Below, in pieces: positions 5,269 to 5,371 of a stretch of DNA of 5,371 nt (within the stretch, counting starts at the first letter, position 1; every line of letters starts with the position of its first letter). The notes beneath the pieces are model-generated. The model was given only the letters and a program-made list of their open reading frames with translations, ran no database searches and was not told where the DNA came from. Location of the stretch: NCBI RefSeq assembly GCF_016785185.1, contig NZ_JAEKDY010000167.1; one strand, given 5' to 3'. This DNA comes from Heyndrickxia sporothermodurans. Lineage in GTDB: Bacteria > Bacillota > Bacilli > Bacillales > Bacillaceae_C. A program made the position numbers and the translations under genes.

Positions 5269-5371
5269 CCCTTGTGTATCAAGGGGTTTAAGAGATAAAA
5301 AAAGAAGTACCTCCCCAAATCTTGTATAATGGTAGTTGACCAGTAAGCCCCCATTCAAACAACGCATATAA
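5249..5371. other. Foreign-looking edge after the DUF3231 break, possible insertion-element end
   Basis: From about 5249 the sequence no longer matches DUF3231. A short hairpin, CCCTTG (5269-5274) with CAAGGG (5280-5285) around TGTAT, follows the stop. Then come an A-rich stretch, CTCCCC, a TATAAT (5325-5330), a TTGAC and C-rich sequence up to the window edge. Such a layout, a small palindrome then a promoter-like leader, is found at the left ends of insertion sequences. No transposase or target duplication is visible, so this is only a suggestion. The hairpin lacks a proper T tract and would be a poor terminator. Confidence 0.3.

Noticed and set aside
5288..5371. Minus-strand frame of 27 codons open to the window edge, as a transposase C-terminus
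   Set aside because: It is too short to judge, has no recognisable motif, and chance openness is likely.

Overview
The window looks like chromosomal DNA from a low-GC, Gram-positive endospore former of the Bacillaceae. It is AT-rich, the ribosome-binding sites are of the AAAGGAG type, and some starts are TTG. Several products are typical of Bacillus relatives: a paired SMR transporter, a DUF3231 protein, and interspersed hairpin repeats. No species can be named from the sequence alone.

Left part (1-1380): a plus-strand GNAT acetyltransferase (151-738) converges on the C-terminal remnant of a methyl-accepting chemotaxis protein on the minus strand (885-1367). A strong 14-bp hairpin with A and T tracts lies between them and could terminate transcription from both sides. 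The chemotaxis remnant starts in the middle of the conserved signalling tip, directly after an in-frame TAG, and has lost its sensor, membrane and HAMP parts. Positions 1-140 hold no gene or convincing promoter, only a short TG run.

Middle part (1381-2340): two tandem minus-strand small multidrug resistance genes (first gene 1888-2190, second gene 1499-1846). They are about 54% identical by hand count, share an identical 16-nt leader around the ribosome-binding site, and show opposite positive-charge bias. This fits an antiparallel heterodimeric exporter born by tandem duplication. The first gene stops early, inside the last membrane helix. A promoter-like TATAAT and overlapping AT-rich palindromes lie upstream, followed by a GC-richer piece that resembles a Bacillaceae repeat.

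Right part (2341-5371): a plus-strand, membrane-anchored, extracellular beta-propeller protein with Asp-box repeats (2444-3757) ends at a strong terminator. A hairpin-forming interspersed repeat (about 3870-4023) abuts the 3' end of a minus-strand PhnB-like VOC protein gene (4031-4459). A plus-strand DUF3231 gene (4627-5268) follows. It is cut off early in its second domain, and the last 100 bases may be the edge of an insertion element that broke it.

The genes do not form one pathway. The only functional unit is the SMR pair. The region reads as accessory chromosome with signs of decay: one gene remnant, one truncated gene, one early stop and two repeat-like elements. I see no convincing new multi-gene system.
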